NCBI RefSeq assembly: GCF_018860585.1
Contig: NZ_JAHKPR010000029.1
Coordinates: 64,035-128,034, forward strand
Length of the DNA: 64,000 nt
Reading direction: 5' to 3'
Origin: Colwellia sp. E2M01
GTDB taxonomy: Bacteria > Pseudomonadota > Gammaproteobacteria > Enterobacterales > Alteromonadaceae
Positions 48,532 through 59,331 of the stretch are shown one piece after another. Below the pieces are notes generated by a model. It had not been told where the DNA came from and ran no database searches. It worked only from the letters and a program-made list of their open reading frames with translations. The position numbers and the translations under genes were made by a program. The stretch's first letter is position 1. The number at the start of each line of letters is the position of its first letter.

Positions 48532-51453
48532 ATGCCATTTCAGCTAGGTCAGCGTTGGATCAGTGATAGTGAATCAGATCAAGGTTTAGGAACAGTAACA
48601 GGGGTTGAACATCGCTTCGTTAATATTGTTTTCACAGCCACTGGTGAGTCTCGCAAATATGCTAAAGACAATGCCCCACTAACGCGTGTTATTTTCAATA
48701 AAGATGACCTAGTTCCAAGCCACGAAGGTTGGATGTTAAAAGTAACGTCTTACAGCGAAGCCCATGGCATTATTACTTATGAAGGGGTTCGCCAAGATAC
48801 TAACGAACAAACCAGTTTAAAAGAAGTGATGATAGATCACTTTATTAAATTCAATAAACCACACGACCGTTTACTAAACAGCCAAGTCGATCGTTTAGAT
48901 TGGTTCCGCTTACGTAAAGATTGTTTAAGCCATCAATATCAGCAGCAACAGTCTGACTTAACCGGTTTAACTGGCGCCCGCGTTAGTTTAATTCCGCACC
49001 AATTATATATTGCCGATGAAGTTGGTAGTCGTTTTGCGCCCCGCGTATTACTTGCCGATGAAGTTGGTTTAGGTAAAACCATTGAAGCAGGTTTAATTAT
49101 TCATCAGCAATTAGTGACCGGTCGAGCAAAGCGCGTGCTAATTATTGTACCTGAATCATTAATGCATCAATGGTTAGTTGAAATGCTACGTCGTTTTAAC
49201 CTTAGCTTTAGTATTTTTGATAACGAACGTTGTGTTGAAACCAGCCAAGATAATTACGTTGATGGCAAAAAAGCCAATCCGTTTAGCACTGAGCAATTAG
49301 TACTAGTTAACTTAGGCTTTATTACTAAAAATCCAGAATGGTATGAAGCCCTCCTTGAAGAAGAATGGGATTTAATGATTGTTGATGAAGCCCATCACTT
49401 AAATTGGCAACAAGACAACCCAAGTATTGAATATCAATGCATTGAGCAATTATCTAAAGTAATTCCTGGCGTTCTATTATTAACCGCAACACCAGATCAA
49501 TTAGGTCATGAAAGTCATTTTGCGCGTTTACGTTTACTTGACCCTGATCGTTTTTACGATTATCAAAAATTTACCGAAGAAGAGTCACAGTATAGCGTAG
49601 TTGCGGATGCCGCTAACGCTTTAGTTGAAGGTGAAAAGCTTACTTCTGAACAAGAAAACACTCTAACGACGCTGTTAAAAGAAACCGATATTAAAGCCCA
49701 ACTTGCTCTACTTAATGATGCAAATAAATCAGCAGCAACACGCCAAGGTTTATTAAAACAGTTACTTGATAGACATGGCACAGGCCGTATTTTATTTAGG
49801 AACTCGCGTAATACGATTAAAGGCTTCCCTGCTAGAAAATTAATGCCCACTGCATTAACGCTGCCAGAGCAATACGAAGAGTCCATTAATGAATTAATGC
49901 TCAGCGATAGCCCTGAAAATTTAGCACAATCTAAACAAGCTAAATTTATTTTTACCCCTGAAATGTTGTATGGTTTAGATCACCATGAGCAAGCATGGAC
50001 AGATTTTGACCCGCGCGTTGATTACTTAATTGAGTTATTACAAACTCTCAAAAAAGAAAAAGTATTAGTGATTTGTGCACACGCGCAAACTGCCATTGAT
50101 TTAGAAGCTGCACTGCGTATAAAAGAAGGCATTCGTGCTGCTGTTTTCCATGAAGGCTTATCTATTTTCGAACGTGATAAAGCCGCAGCTTACTTCGCCC
50201 AAGATGAAGATAGCGCCCAGTTATTATTATGTTCAGAAATTGGTAGTGAAGGTCGTAACTTCCAATTCGCGCATCACCTAGTATTGTTTGATTTACCGAG
50301 TAACCCTGATTTATTAGAGCAGCGTATTGGTCGTCTTGATCGTATTGGTCAAACCGATGTTATTCAATTACACGTACCGTATTTTGAAGATTCTGCGCAG
50401 CATTTATTATTCGATTGGTATCATCAAGGTATGCAAGGTTTTGAGCATACCTGTATTACAGGCAGAGTAATTTTTGAAACTTTCGGCGAAACTTTACTGT
50501 CGTTAGCATTAACGTCACAACAGCAATCAACAGAAGCTGAAAAACTCATTAGTGATAGTTGGCAAAAACATTTAACGATTAAAGCTGAGTTAGAGTCAGG
50601 TCGAGATAAACTATTAGAGCTTAACTCTTCCGGACAAGGTCGTGCGCTTGAGCTAGTAAACAAAATCGAAAAAGTTGATAACAGTATCGACTTACCGCAA
50701 TTTATGTTTCAAGCATTAGATGTTTTTGGTATTCAGCAAGATGACAAAGCCGATAATGCCATCGCTTTAAATCAAAGCGAGCATATGCTTAATAGTAACT
50801 TCCCGTGTTTACCCGAAGATGGTACTACAGTTACTTTTGACCGAGATACCGCCTTAGTTAATGAAAATTATCAATTATTAACTTGGGATCACCCTATGGT
50901 TCGCGGTGTTATGGATTTAGTGCTGAGTGATGAAATAGGTAATGCCAGTATTGGTTTGTTAAAAAACGAAGCTTTACCTGTAGGAACTTTTTTCCTTGAA
51001 TGTTTATTCACAGTAGAAGCTACTGCGCCAGCACATTTACAACTTGGTCGTTATTTACCAACCACGCCAATACGTATTTTGGTGGACAAAAACGGTAATA
51101 ACCTAGCTGATAAAGTGAGTGAACAAGTGCTTGATAAACAGTTATCACCTGTTAAAAAACAAATGGCACTACAGCTCGTTAAAGCACTTAGAGCGCAAAT
51201 AGCCCCACTTGTTGCTAAAGCGGAAGTTCACGGTGCTGAGCATATTGCCGCTATTCAAGAAAAATCATTAGCGGCAATGCAAACGAAATTAACGACAGAG
51301 CAACAACGATTGACCGCTTTAAAAGCAATTAATCCAAGTGTTCGCCAAGAAGAAATTGACTTTATTAGCCAACAACAAGAAGAGTTAACGCATTACATTG
51401 ATAAAGCACAATTGACCTTTGAAGCAATAAGAATGATAGTAGTTACTCACTAA
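48532..51453 (+). CDS. rapA: RNA polymerase-associated protein RapA
   Basis: Swi2/Snf2-family ATPase that binds RNA polymerase core and helps recycle it. 973 aa against 968 in E. coli. An N-terminal Tudor-like pair (MPFQLGQRWISDSESDQGLG) is followed by the helicase domain with K182 in DEVGLGKT and D285-E-A-H, motif III LLTATP, and motifs V-VI (GSEGRNFQFA; DLLEQRIGRLDRIGQ). The C-terminal RNAP-binding region ends with a coiled coil. CGGAGAAG lies before the ATG. Monocistronic, with a terminator downstream. Confidence 0.97.
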   Translation: MPFQLGQRWISDSESDQGLGTVTGVEHRFVNIVFTATGESRKYAKDNAPLTRVIFNKDDLVPSHEGWMLKVTSYSEAHGIITYEGVRQDTNEQTSLKEVMIDHFIKFNKPHDRLLNSQVDRLDWFRLRKDCLSHQYQQQQSDLTGLTGARVSLIPHQLYIADEVGSRFAPRVLLADEVGLGKTIEAGLIIHQQLVTGRAKRVLIIVPESLMHQWLVEMLRRFNLSFSIFDNERCVETSQDNYVDGKKANPFSTEQLVLVNLGFITKNPEWYEALLEEEWDLMIVDEAHHLNWQQDNPSIEYQCIEQLSKVIPGVLLLTATPDQLGHESHFARLRLLDPDRFYDYQKFTEEESQYSVVADAANALVEGEKLTSEQENTLTTLLKETDIKAQLALLNDANKSAATRQGLLKQLLDRHGTGRILFRNSRNTIKGFPARKLMPTALTLPEQYEESINELMLSDSPENLAQSKQAKFIFTPEMLYGLDHHEQAWTDFDPRVDYLIELLQTLKKEKVLVICAHAQTAIDLEAALRIKEGIRAAVFHEGLSIFERDKAAAYFAQDEDSAQLLLCSEIGSEGRNFQFAHHLVLFDLPSNPDLLEQRIGRLDRIGQTDVIQLHVPYFEDSAQHLLFDWYHQGMQGFEHTCITGRVIFETFGETLLSLALTSQQQSTEAEKLISDSWQKHLTIKAELESGRDKLLELNSSGQGRALELVNKIEKVDNSIDLPQFMFQALDVFGIQQDDKADNAIALNQSEHMLNSNFPCLPEDGTTVTFDRDTALVNENYQLLTWDHPMVRGVMDLVLSDEIGNASIGLLKNEALPVGTFFLECLFTVEATAPAHLQLGRYLPTTPIRILVDKNGNNLADKVSEQVLDKQLSPVKKQMALQLVKALRAQIAPLVAKAEVHGAEHIAAIQEKSLAAMQTKLTTEQQRLTALKAINPSVRQEEIDFISQQQEELTHYIDKAQLTFEAIRMIVVTH

Positions 51454-51515
51454 CAAACTTACCTTACTGATATTGATTAAGGGTTGATTAAATTGATATT
51501 AAGTTAATCAAGTAT

Positions 51516-51555
51516 AAAGCTAAGTTCGCAAACTAAAGTGAACTTAGCTTTTTTT
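51516..51555 (+). terminator. rapA terminator
   Basis: AAAGCTAAGTTC (51516-51527) pairs with GAACTTAGCTTT (51540-51551) and is followed by a T-run. Confidence 0.9.
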
Positions 51556-51598
51556 GTGATGGGATAAAATAATCTAAACGACAGAAACTGAGAAAATA

Positions 51599-52294
51599 AT
51601 GAGTGCAAACCCTGATTTCGTATACACACCGCCTATGTCGCCTTATCTTGATATTATTTACCAAGATGATGATATTGTAGTGGTAAATAAAGCCAGTGGT
51701 ATTTTAAGCGTACCAGGACGTTTACCTGAACATCAAGATTGTTTGCAAAATCGTGTACAACGAGTATTACCAAGCGCAACCATAGTGCATCGCTTAGATA
51801 TGGCAACCTCTGGCATTATGATCATGGCATTAAACAAGCCCGCTCATGTAGCTATTAGTCGCCAGTTTGAACAAAGAAAAACCCAAAAACAGTATATTGC
51901 TCGTGTATTTGGTCATGTAAAAGACAGTGAAGGCAGTGTTGATTTACCACTCATTTGCGATTGGCCGAATAGACCGAAACAGATGGTAGATTTTGAAAGT
52001 GGCAAAAAATCCTTAACGCATTTTCGTGTACTTAGCTATTCTGATGAAGATGCTAGTCTTGCAGGTGAGCCTATCAGTACACTAGTTGAATTAACCCCGG
52101 TTACAGGGCGTTCACATCAGCTAAGAGTTCACATGTTAGCGATTGGGCACCCTATTTTGGGCGATAAATTGTATGCCACAGATGATGCATTAACAATGCG
52201 TAATAGGTTGCAATTACATGCTTTGACTTTACGTTTATTTCATCCAACGAGTGAAGAAGAAATTACCTTTACCGCACCATGTCCATTTACCTAA
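51599..52294 (+). CDS. rluA: Pseudouridine synthase RluA (23S U746 / tRNA U32)
   Basis: Isomerises uridine to pseudouridine in 23S rRNA and tRNA. 231 aa, close to E. coli RluA (219). The catalytic aspartate is D67 in HRLDMATSG, with GRSHQLRVHM and GHPILGDKLYA of the RluA fold. There is no S4 domain, which separates it from RluB-F and RluC/D. In E. coli rluA also follows rapA and precedes djlA, so the neighbourhood supports the call. Confidence 0.95.
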   Translation: MSANPDFVYTPPMSPYLDIIYQDDDIVVVNKASGILSVPGRLPEHQDCLQNRVQRVLPSATIVHRLDMATSGIMIMALNKPAHVAISRQFEQRKTQKQYIARVFGHVKDSEGSVDLPLICDWPNRPKQMVDFESGKKSLTHFRVLSYSDEDASLAGEPISTLVELTPVTGRSHQLRVHMLAIGHPILGDKLYATDDALTMRNRLQLHALTLRLFHPTSEEEITFTAPCPFT

Positions 52295-52388
52295 GGTTTT
52301 TAACTCACGCGCCGATACTGTAATGTAAGTAATAGTCGCTGTTAGTTTAAAAAGTATTATGACATTCATTAATTTTCGAGGTGTTTTC

Positions 52389-53393
52389 GTGCGTACTTAC
52401 CATTATCAAAATATCAAAAATGTATTCTTAGTAACTATTTCAATTTTTCTGTTAACCATTCTTACTTCAATACACTTAGCACACGCCGCAGCTAATATTA
52501 ATCAAGATAATACAGAGCAATCGCTTAACAAAACAGATGATGGTTTATCAAATAAAGAAGCAGCAGACAAAAATAATACAAATAGCGACGGAAAAATCGA
52601 CACTGCAACAAAGAGCAACAAAGTAGATCCTCCTGTAAGTCAAACCAAACAACAAAAAGACGACTTACAACATTACTCAACAAAGGGGCAAGTAAAGCCA
52701 TTATTAGCAGGCCCTGATGAGTATATAACCCTAGTGCAAAAATACACTAGCGCCAATAGTAAAGGGGTTGTTATTTTATTACCTGAATGGCAACAAGGGG
52801 CAACCAACCCTAAAGCCATTAATTTTTTACAGAATACTTTGCCCTCTCAAGGTTGGAACACTATTGCAATCCAACCAGAAAATAAACCTGAAGATTTTCC
52901 CTCTGCAGCTTTAACGACTGAAGACAGAATCAAAGAAAATGACTTAATACTATCCGAATACAAGCGCAAGCTTGATGTGTTATTCACTGCAATAATGAAT
53001 ACTACAAAAGAATACCCTGGGATTGTGGTGGTAATAGCACAAGGAAATAATAGTGCACTGTTAGTTGATAACTTCAGTCAAGAAGACAGTCAGCGTCCTA
53101 ACGCCCTTATATTATTAAGTAGTTACCGGTCCAGTAATGATGAGCTTATTGACAGCGACAATGAAAAATTTGCACAGCAATTAGCAGTCTCTGAGTTACC
53201 CGTGCTCGATCTTTATCTCAAGCACGACAACAGCTTAGTCATTAATAAAGCACCACAAAGAAAAGTAATGGCCTCACAAGAAGTGAAAACCTATTATCGT
53301 CAACGCCAGCTAAATAATACTATTACCGGCTATTACCCAGAAAAAGAATTACTTAGACAAATAAATAGTTGGCTAAAAGCAATTGGTTGGTAG
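52389..53393 (+). CDS. Exported DUF3530-family protein (alpha/beta-hydrolase-like)
   Basis: About 334 aa from GTG 52389, which has an AGGTG Shine-Dalgarno 6 nt upstream; ATG 52359 is in frame but has none. A signal peptide ends near LAHAAA. A low-complexity, Asn/Lys/Asp-rich linker to about residue 95 precedes a domain with GVVILLPEWQQGATNP and GWNTIAIQPENKP, the pattern of DUF3530. The expected nucleophile elbow is replaced by IVVIAQGNNSALL, lacking the GxSxG serine, so hydrolase activity is doubtful. Follows rluA and converges on djlA. Confidence 0.75.
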   Translation: MRTYHYQNIKNVFLVTISIFLLTILTSIHLAHAAANINQDNTEQSLNKTDDGLSNKEAADKNNTNSDGKIDTATKSNKVDPPVSQTKQQKDDLQHYSTKGQVKPLLAGPDEYITLVQKYTSANSKGVVILLPEWQQGATNPKAINFLQNTLPSQGWNTIAIQPENKPEDFPSAALTTEDRIKENDLILSEYKRKLDVLFTAIMNTTKEYPGIVVVIAQGNNSALLVDNFSQEDSQRPNALILLSSYRSSNDELIDSDNEKFAQQLAVSELPVLDLYLKHDNSLVINKAPQRKVMASQEVKTYYRQRQLNNTITGYYPEKELLRQINSWLKAIGW

Positions 53394-53440
53394 TTATTAT
53401 CGCAATTACTCCTAACTAAATTAAGATATAAACTGTCGAT

Positions 53441-54268
53441 TTACTTATTATCTTTAACAATTAAATCATAAGCCGCTTGAATCTCCTGAGTTTTCTCTTT
53501 AGCACTTTCCATCATGGCTGGCGGCAAGCCTTTGGCAATCAATTTATCGGGATGATGTTGCGACATTAATTTGCGGTACGATTTTTTAATGGCTTTCATG
53601 TCTGAATTTCTATCTATTCCTAGCACTTTATAAGCGTTATCAAGCTGCTGCCCAGTACTAGGTCTCGAAGCTGAGCTTTGTTGTCTATAACTACCGCCCG
53701 CTTGTTGCTGATGAAAACTACTACCGGCAATAATCATTTCTAATAAGTTATCAAGATCTCGTGCTGAATATCCTAAAAACTGAGCTATGGTATGTAAAAC
53801 TGAACGCTCTGAGCTATCTAAATCGCCATCACTAAAAGCCACTTGTATTTGTATCTCTAAAAACATTAGTAATAAATCTTGTCTATTACCCATCAAGCGT
53901 TTGAATTTAATAAGGCGATCTTTTAACGGAAAGCCAGAAGATTTACCTTCCCGAAAAGCATCTTGTGCTTGCTCTCGTAATTCATTATTAAGATTTAATT
54001 TATCCATATAAGCGCTAGCAAAGGCAATTTCATGGCTGGTTACTTGGCCTTTTGCTTTTGCAACATGACCCATAACAGAAAAAGTGGTATAAAAAAAAGC
54101 TGCCTGCCTAGCAACATCATCTTCGCTGCCCCCAGCGATACCATTAAAGTTAAATCCTCTACCGCGATCAAAAATATGACCAAGCCATAAACCTAGTAAT
54201 GCACCGAATAAACTTTTACTCAGCATAAAACCAAATAAGAAACCTAAAATCTTACCCCAGATATGCAT
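53441..54268 (-). CDS. djlA: Membrane-anchored DnaJ-like protein DjlA
   Basis: Co-chaperone of DnaK at the inner membrane. 275 aa, equal to E. coli DjlA (271). An N-terminal glycine-containing membrane helix (GKILGFLFGFMLSKSLFGALLG), a TerB-like central domain of acidic helices (about 50-170), a Gln/Ser-rich linker and a C-terminal J domain (about 205-275) with the HPD motif in SQHHPDKLIAKG. Next to and divergent from lptD, as in E. coli. Confidence 0.96.
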   Translation of the reverse strand: MHIWGKILGFLFGFMLSKSLFGALLGLWLGHIFDRGRGFNFNGIAGGSEDDVARQAAFFYTTFSVMGHVAKAKGQVTSHEIAFASAYMDKLNLNNELREQAQDAFREGKSSGFPLKDRLIKFKRLMGNRQDLLLMFLEIQIQVAFSDGDLDSSERSVLHTIAQFLGYSARDLDNLLEMIIAGSSFHQQQAGGSYRQQSSASRPSTGQQLDNAYKVLGIDRNSDMKAIKKSYRKLMSQHHPDKLIAKGLPPAMMESAKEKTQEIQAAYDLIVKDNK

Positions 54269-54581
54269 ATTTCTAAATTTTCCTAAATTAAAAAGAATGA
54301 GATAACGCTATTGCTTTAGCTTGTAACTAAGGCGCTTAAAATACTTAACAATGAATAAAATAACAACTTACTCATAATATCTTTCAAATATGTAGAAAAG
54401 CGTTAAACTAGGAAATAAATCACTTCCGCTGATATGTTTTTTTAAACAATCACAGAAGAATTTAGCCCAACTGAAAAAAGTGCTATATCATAAAGCAATT
54501 AGCCGTTAAAATAACTGATTCATCATTATAAAATCAATTTATAAATTTTCACCTGTTTTCGGACAATATTTCGGACAATAA
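54269..54581. other. djlA-lptD divergent intergenic region with 12-bp tandem repeat
   Basis: 313 bp, AT-rich. It should hold both promoters; a SigmaE-type lptD promoter is known in E. coli but I cannot find a convincing match. Immediately before the lptD start, TTTCGGACAATA is repeated exactly twice (54557-54568 and 54569-54580), followed by A-ATG. The repeat carries the only Shine-Dalgarno-like CGGA. Confidence 0.7.
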
Positions 54582-56891
54582 ATGCTTTTTTCCCGTACAT
54601 TACCGTTAAGTTTACTACTTTTACTTGTTTGTTTTGCACAAAAAGTATCCGCAGCATCTGACACCACAACATCATCAGCAAATTCATTAGCTAGTCATTG
54701 TCCGTTACCTGTATTTAGTGATATTGGTCAAGGTGTCACCGTAACCGACAATAGTATTCGTATTTCCTCGTTAGAAGCTAATATTGAACAAGATCAGCAA
54801 GCTTTATTTAATGGCTCAGTTGTTTTGGTTGATAAAACTCAAAAAATAATGGCGGACCAACTCGCGTTTAACCGACTAAAAATGCAAATTGAAGCAGTTG
54901 GTAATATTCAATATCAAAGTAGTGACATTAATATTTTTGCTGACAGTTTAAGTGCCAGTAAGGCAGAACGCTCAACACAAATGACTGCAGCGTCTTATCA
55001 ACTTGACGGAAACCCTGGGCGTGGTAACGCTCAAGATCTAGTTATAACCGGAGATGGCTTACTCAGTTTGGCTGATTCAACCTTTACAACCTGTTTGCAA
55101 GAAGTTCCTGATTGGCAAATAAAAGCATCAGAAATAAACCTATCGGCAAAAGGTGATTTTGGTGAGGCTTATGGGGCACAGTTTAGAGTTTTAGATGTAC
55201 CCGTTTTATATGTTCCCTACTTTTACTTCCCTATTTCTAAAAAAAGATTAAGCGGTTTTTTATATCCTGAAGCAGGTAATTCAACTAATTCAGGAATAGA
55301 ATTTAGTGCTCCGTATTATTGGAATATAGCAGAAAACTATGACGCAACAATCACCCCACATTATATGTCAAAACGTGGTTTACAATTACAAACAGAATTT
55401 CGTTACCTCAAAAATATGCAATCGGGTCAAATTGATATTGAATATTTAAATAACGATAAACAAGTAACCACCAATGATGATGCCCGTTATTTAGCTCGTA
55501 TACAGCATGTTGGTACTTTTTCAAATGACTTTCGTGCTTATTTAGACTTTACCACTATCAGCGATGATAACTATTTAGTTGATATCGGTAGTGAGCAATA
55601 TAATTATAACGACACTTACCTGTACCAAACGGCTGAAATTGCTTATTTTGGCGAACAATGGCAAAGCTCTATAAAACTACAAGATTTTGAAGTATTAGGT
55701 GACCACCAACCAAGTTATAAAACATTACCGCACATTGATATATCAGCTCAACAACCATTGGACTTTTTAAATGGACAATTTGAAATATATTCAGAGCTAA
55801 CCAACTTTCAAAGTTCTGAACAGGATGAAGCTGAAGCTAATCGTTATCACGTTGAAGCTGGTTTTACATTCCCTATAGCGAGACCTGCATGGTTCTTAAA
55901 TTCTGAAATAAAATTACTACACACTTATTATCAACAAGATAACATCGCACAAGATAGTCCTTTGGAAGAAAAAGTATCGCGAACATTACCTAAAATAAGA
56001 ATACATGGTGGTATAAATTTTGACCGCGAAGTTTTATTATTTAATCAAAATTATCGGCATACTCTTGAACCTCAATTACAATATCTATACGTACCAGAAA
56101 AAGATCAATCGATGATTGGTTTATATGATACAACTGATTTACAGGATGATTTTCATGGTATATTTCGTGATATAAGTTACAGTGGCTTAGATAGAATAAC
56201 CGCGGCAAATCAATATACTTGGGGTCTAACAAGCCGTTTACTTAATGAAAATAATTTAGAGATACTGCGTTTAAGTCTTGGTCGTATTCAATATTTAGGT
56301 AGCTCAAACTCAAACCTTCCCATTGATACATTGTTATTAGATAATGGGCAAATTAATGAAGTACAACCTGCACTAGCGGCTGATATATTTTATCGAATAA
56401 ACCACCAATGGCAAATTAGTGGTGACATTCAATACAACACATTAGAAAACCACACAAATAAAGGGCAGATTAATATTGACTATCAAATGTCAAAATATAA
56501 TTTACTTCAATTGAACCATAGGTACACTCGTAATGTCTCAGGAGAGAGCATAGAGCAAGCATCGGTTTTAACTAGCTTTGGAATTAACAAAAACTGGGCT
56601 TTTGTAGGGCGTTTAACGCAAGACTTAAAGCAGGAGAGAAGTTTAGAGAGTTATGCAGGTTTTCAATATGAAAGTTGCTGTTGGGCCGTTCGTATTGCCT
56701 ACTACAGACATATTAACTCTAATTTAGATCCTAATAACATTGGCATCGATGGCCGAGAAGCTTTTGATTCAGGTATTGACTTTAAATTAGTCATCAAAGG
56801 TTTTGATGGCAATCAATCAACGATTGGCACACAAGAAATGTTAGATAAAAGTATATTCGGCTACAAACGACCTTATTACTTGCAAAATTAA
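54582..56891 (+). CDS. lptD: LPS-assembly protein LptD
   Basis: Outer-membrane barrel that inserts lipopolysaccharide into the outer leaflet with LptE. 769 aa against 784 in E. coli. A signal peptide ends near KVSAAS, then an N-terminal beta-jellyroll (OstA) domain and a 26-strand barrel with [21 protein letters not shown] near the junction. The four disulphide cysteines that control maturation are present: C40, C171 and the adjacent C699-C700. First gene of lptD-surA-pdxA-rsmA-apaH. Confidence 0.97.
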   Translation: MLFSRTLPLSLLLLLVCFAQKVSAASDTTTSSANSLASHCPLPVFSDIGQGVTVTDNSIRISSLEANIEQDQQALFNGSVVLVDKTQKIMADQLAFNRLKMQIEAVGNIQYQSSDINIFADSLSASKAERSTQMTAASYQLDGNPGRGNAQDLVITGDGLLSLADSTFTTCLQEVPDWQIKASEINLSAKGDFGEAYGAQFRVLDVPVLYVPYFYFPISKKRLSGFLYPEAGNSTNSGIEFSAPYYWNIAENYDATITPHYMSKRGLQLQTEFRYLKNMQSGQIDIEYLNNDKQVTTNDDARYLARIQHVGTFSNDFRAYLDFTTISDDNYLVDIGSEQYNYNDTYLYQTAEIAYFGEQWQSSIKLQDFEVLGDHQPSYKTLPHIDISAQQPLDFLNGQFEIYSELTNFQSSEQDEAEANRYHVEAGFTFPIARPAWFLNSEIKLLHTYYQQDNIAQDSPLEEKVSRTLPKIRIHGGINFDREVLLFNQNYRHTLEPQLQYLYVPEKDQSMIGLYDTTDLQDDFHGIFRDISYSGLDRITAANQYTWGLTSRLLNENNLEILRLSLGRIQYLGSSNSNLPIDTLLLDNGQINEVQPALAADIFYRINHQWQISGDIQYNTLENHTNKGQINIDYQMSKYNLLQLNHRYTRNVSGESIEQASVLTSFGINKNWAFVGRLTQDLKQERSLESYAGFQYESCCWAVRIAYYRHINSNLDPNNIGIDGREAFDSGIDFKLVIKGFDGNQSTIGTQEMLDKSIFGYKRPYYLQN

Positions 56892-56967
56892 ATAAAATAG
56901 CGGCTTAAGCGGTATAAAAGAACGCTTACTTAATAAATCACCTAATTAATGAAAACAAGATAACACA

Positions 56968-58269
56968 ATGAAAAATATTCTAAATAAACTACTGTTTGTA
57001 TCAAGCCTTATCATAGCAACACTCTCTACTGTTCACGCAAAAGAGGAATTAATAGACAGAGTTGCCGTTATCGTAAATAGTGGTGTAGTACTTGAATCAG
57101 AAATTGAAGACTTATTAAATACCATCAAACAACAATCTATAAATAATAACCAAGATTTACCCTCAGATAGCGCTCTGCGTATCCAAGTAACTGATAAATT
57201 AATTAATGATAATTTACTTACTCAAATTGGCGAACGTATGGGTATTCAAATTAGTGACGCTCAGCTTGATGAAACAATAAAAAAAATGGCGCAAGAGAAT
57301 AAAATGAGCTTGGCGCAATTTCGTCAAACAATTGTTAATGACGGCACCAATTATGAGAAATATCGTGAAGATGTTCGTACTGAATTGATTGTTGGTGAAG
57401 TAACCCGTAACAGTGTTAGACGGAGAATATTTGTATCGCAACAAGAAATAGATAACTTATTAACCATAATGAAAGAGCAAAGCAGTAACGATATAGAGTA
57501 TGAGTTAGGTCATATTTTAATTGAATTTCCAGCTAACGCTAAGCAAAAAGATCTTGATGCCGCTAAAGAGAGAGCTAATAAAGTTATTGAATTACTTAAT
57601 GAAGGCGCTGATTTTGCAAAAATAGCGATAACATCCTCTGGTGATTCCAATGCATTAAAAGGTGGTAATTTAGGTTGGAAGAATATTAATGAAATGCCAA
57701 CACTCTTTTCTGAATTAATCATTGACCAACCTAAAGACACGGTTGTAGGTCCTATTCGTACGGGTCTAGGTTACAGCATAGTAAAAGTGTTAAATGTTCG
57801 TGGCCGTGAAGTAGTTGAAGTTGAAGAAGTCAAAGCCAGTCATATTCTCATTGTACCATCTGTTATTTTAAGTGACGAAAAAGCACAGGTTTTATTAAAT
57901 GGCTTTTTACAACAAATTGATGCCGGTGAAGCAACCTTTGCTGAATTAGCGAAAGAACATTCTGAAGGCCCAACGTCAGTAAGAGGTGGTGATTTAGGCT
58001 GGTCAGATCCAAAGAAATATGATCCAGCTTTCCAAGATGCATTAGCTACGATGAAAAAAGGTGATTACCATAAACCATTCCGTTCTTCTTTTGGTTGGCA
58101 TATTGTCTACTTAGAAGATAGACGAATAGTTGATGCCACCTCACAAATGAATGAAAACAGAGCTTATCAGCTTCTATTTAACCGAAAATACGCAATGGAA
58201 AATGCGCGTTGGTTAAAAGAGATGCGTGATGAAGCTTATATCGAAGTTTTTGAAAAGGACGATAGATAA
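56968..58269 (+). CDS. surA: Periplasmic chaperone / peptidyl-prolyl isomerase SurA
   Basis: Main chaperone for outer-membrane proteins in transit through the periplasm, including LptD. 433 aa, equal to E. coli (428). A signal peptide ends at VHAKE; the N-terminal chaperone domain has [17 protein letters not shown]; two parvulin domains follow (about 173-275, starting [10 protein letters not shown]; and about 286-385, [19 protein letters not shown]). The C-terminal helix completes the chaperone module. Its stop codon overlaps the pdxA start by one base (TAATG). Confidence 0.97.
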   Translation: MKNILNKLLFVSSLIIATLSTVHAKEELIDRVAVIVNSGVVLESEIEDLLNTIKQQSINNNQDLPSDSALRIQVTDKLINDNLLTQIGERMGIQISDAQLDETIKKMAQENKMSLAQFRQTIVNDGTNYEKYREDVRTELIVGEVTRNSVRRRIFVSQQEIDNLLTIMKEQSSNDIEYELGHILIEFPANAKQKDLDAAKERANKVIELLNEGADFAKIAITSSGDSNALKGGNLGWKNINEMPTLFSELIIDQPKDTVVGPIRTGLGYSIVKVLNVRGREVVEVEEVKASHILIVPSVILSDEKAQVLLNGFLQQIDAGEATFAELAKEHSEGPTSVRGGDLGWSDPKKYDPAFQDALATMKKGDYHKPFRSSFGWHIVYLEDRRIVDATSQMNENRAYQLLFNRKYAMENARWLKEMRDEAYIEVFEKDDR

Positions 58270-59252
58270 TGACTCAACGCATAGCCATTACTCCTGGAGA
58301 GCCAGCAGGAATAGGCCCTGATCTAATCATAAAGGTTGCACAACAAGATTGGCCTGTTGAAATGGTTGTGATCGCCTCTAAAACATTGTTACTAGAGCGC
58401 GCCAAACAACTGTCTTTACCTTTAACCCTTATTGACTACGATCAAAAAGCTCCTGTTACCGCGCAAAAAGCAGGTACCTTAACTATTTTAAATGTTGAGC
58501 TAGGTGCACCTTGTATTCCTGGAACATTAGACACCGCCAATGGCGCTTATGTAGTAGAAACACTAAGAATTGCTAGCGAAAAAAATATTTCTGGTGAGTT
58601 TGATGCTATTGTTACCGGCCCAGTACATAAAGGCTTGATTAACAAGGCAGGTATTGCCTTTAGCGGCCATACCGAATATTTTGCAAATCAAGCAAATTGT
58701 GCCGACGTTGTTATGATGTTAGCAACCGAAGGCCTACGTGTAGCTTTAGTAACTACACATATACCATTAGCTTATGTATCTAAAGCGATTACCCCTGATC
58801 GTTTGCAAAAAGTGACTCGTATATTACATCACGACTTAAAAACAAAGTTTGGTATAGAATCACCTAAAATATATGCCTGTGGTATTAACCCACACGCTGG
58901 TGAAGATGGTCATTTAGGTACTGAAGAAATAGAAGTAATGGAGCCTACATTTGCAGAGCTTCGCGCCGATGGTATGGAGATAGTAGGCCCACTACCCGCA
59001 GATACTATTTTTCAACAAAAATATTTAGCGCAAGCAGACGCGATATTGGCTATGTATCACGATCAAGGCTTACCTGTATTAAAATATAAAGGTTTTGGCT
59101 CATCAGTTAATATTACCCTTGGCTTACCTTTTGTTCGTACCTCAGTAGATCATGGCACCGCATTAGAATTAGCAGGCACAGGAACCGCCGATTCAGGTAG
59201 TTTTATTGAAGCAATGAACAATGCCATCAATTTAGCCAAAACGAGTAGTTAA
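58269..59252 (+). CDS. pdxA: 4-hydroxythreonine-4-phosphate dehydrogenase PdxA
   Basis: Oxidises 4-phosphohydroxy-threonine in pyridoxal phosphate synthesis. 327 aa (E. coli 329). [13 protein letters not shown] begins the family; metal-binding histidines occur in [22 protein letters not shown] and [33 protein letters not shown] binds substrate. It is translationally coupled to surA by a one-base overlap. The PLP it helps make would serve enzymes such as the decarboxylase at 19957. Confidence 0.97.
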   Translation: MTQRIAITPGEPAGIGPDLIIKVAQQDWPVEMVVIASKTLLLERAKQLSLPLTLIDYDQKAPVTAQKAGTLTILNVELGAPCIPGTLDTANGAYVVETLRIASEKNISGEFDAIVTGPVHKGLINKAGIAFSGHTEYFANQANCADVVMMLATEGLRVALVTTHIPLAYVSKAITPDRLQKVTRILHHDLKTKFGIESPKIYACGINPHAGEDGHLGTEEIEVMEPTFAELRADGMEIVGPLPADTIFQQKYLAQADAILAMYHDQGLPVLKYKGFGSSVNITLGLPFVRTSVDHGTALELAGTGTADSGSFIEAMNNAINLAKTSS

Positions 59253-59331
59253 GGTTAACATTTATTAGACTAGCCCTAATCAAATAACACTTATGAGCTA
59301 GCTAAACATAAAGATCAATTAAGTAATTACT

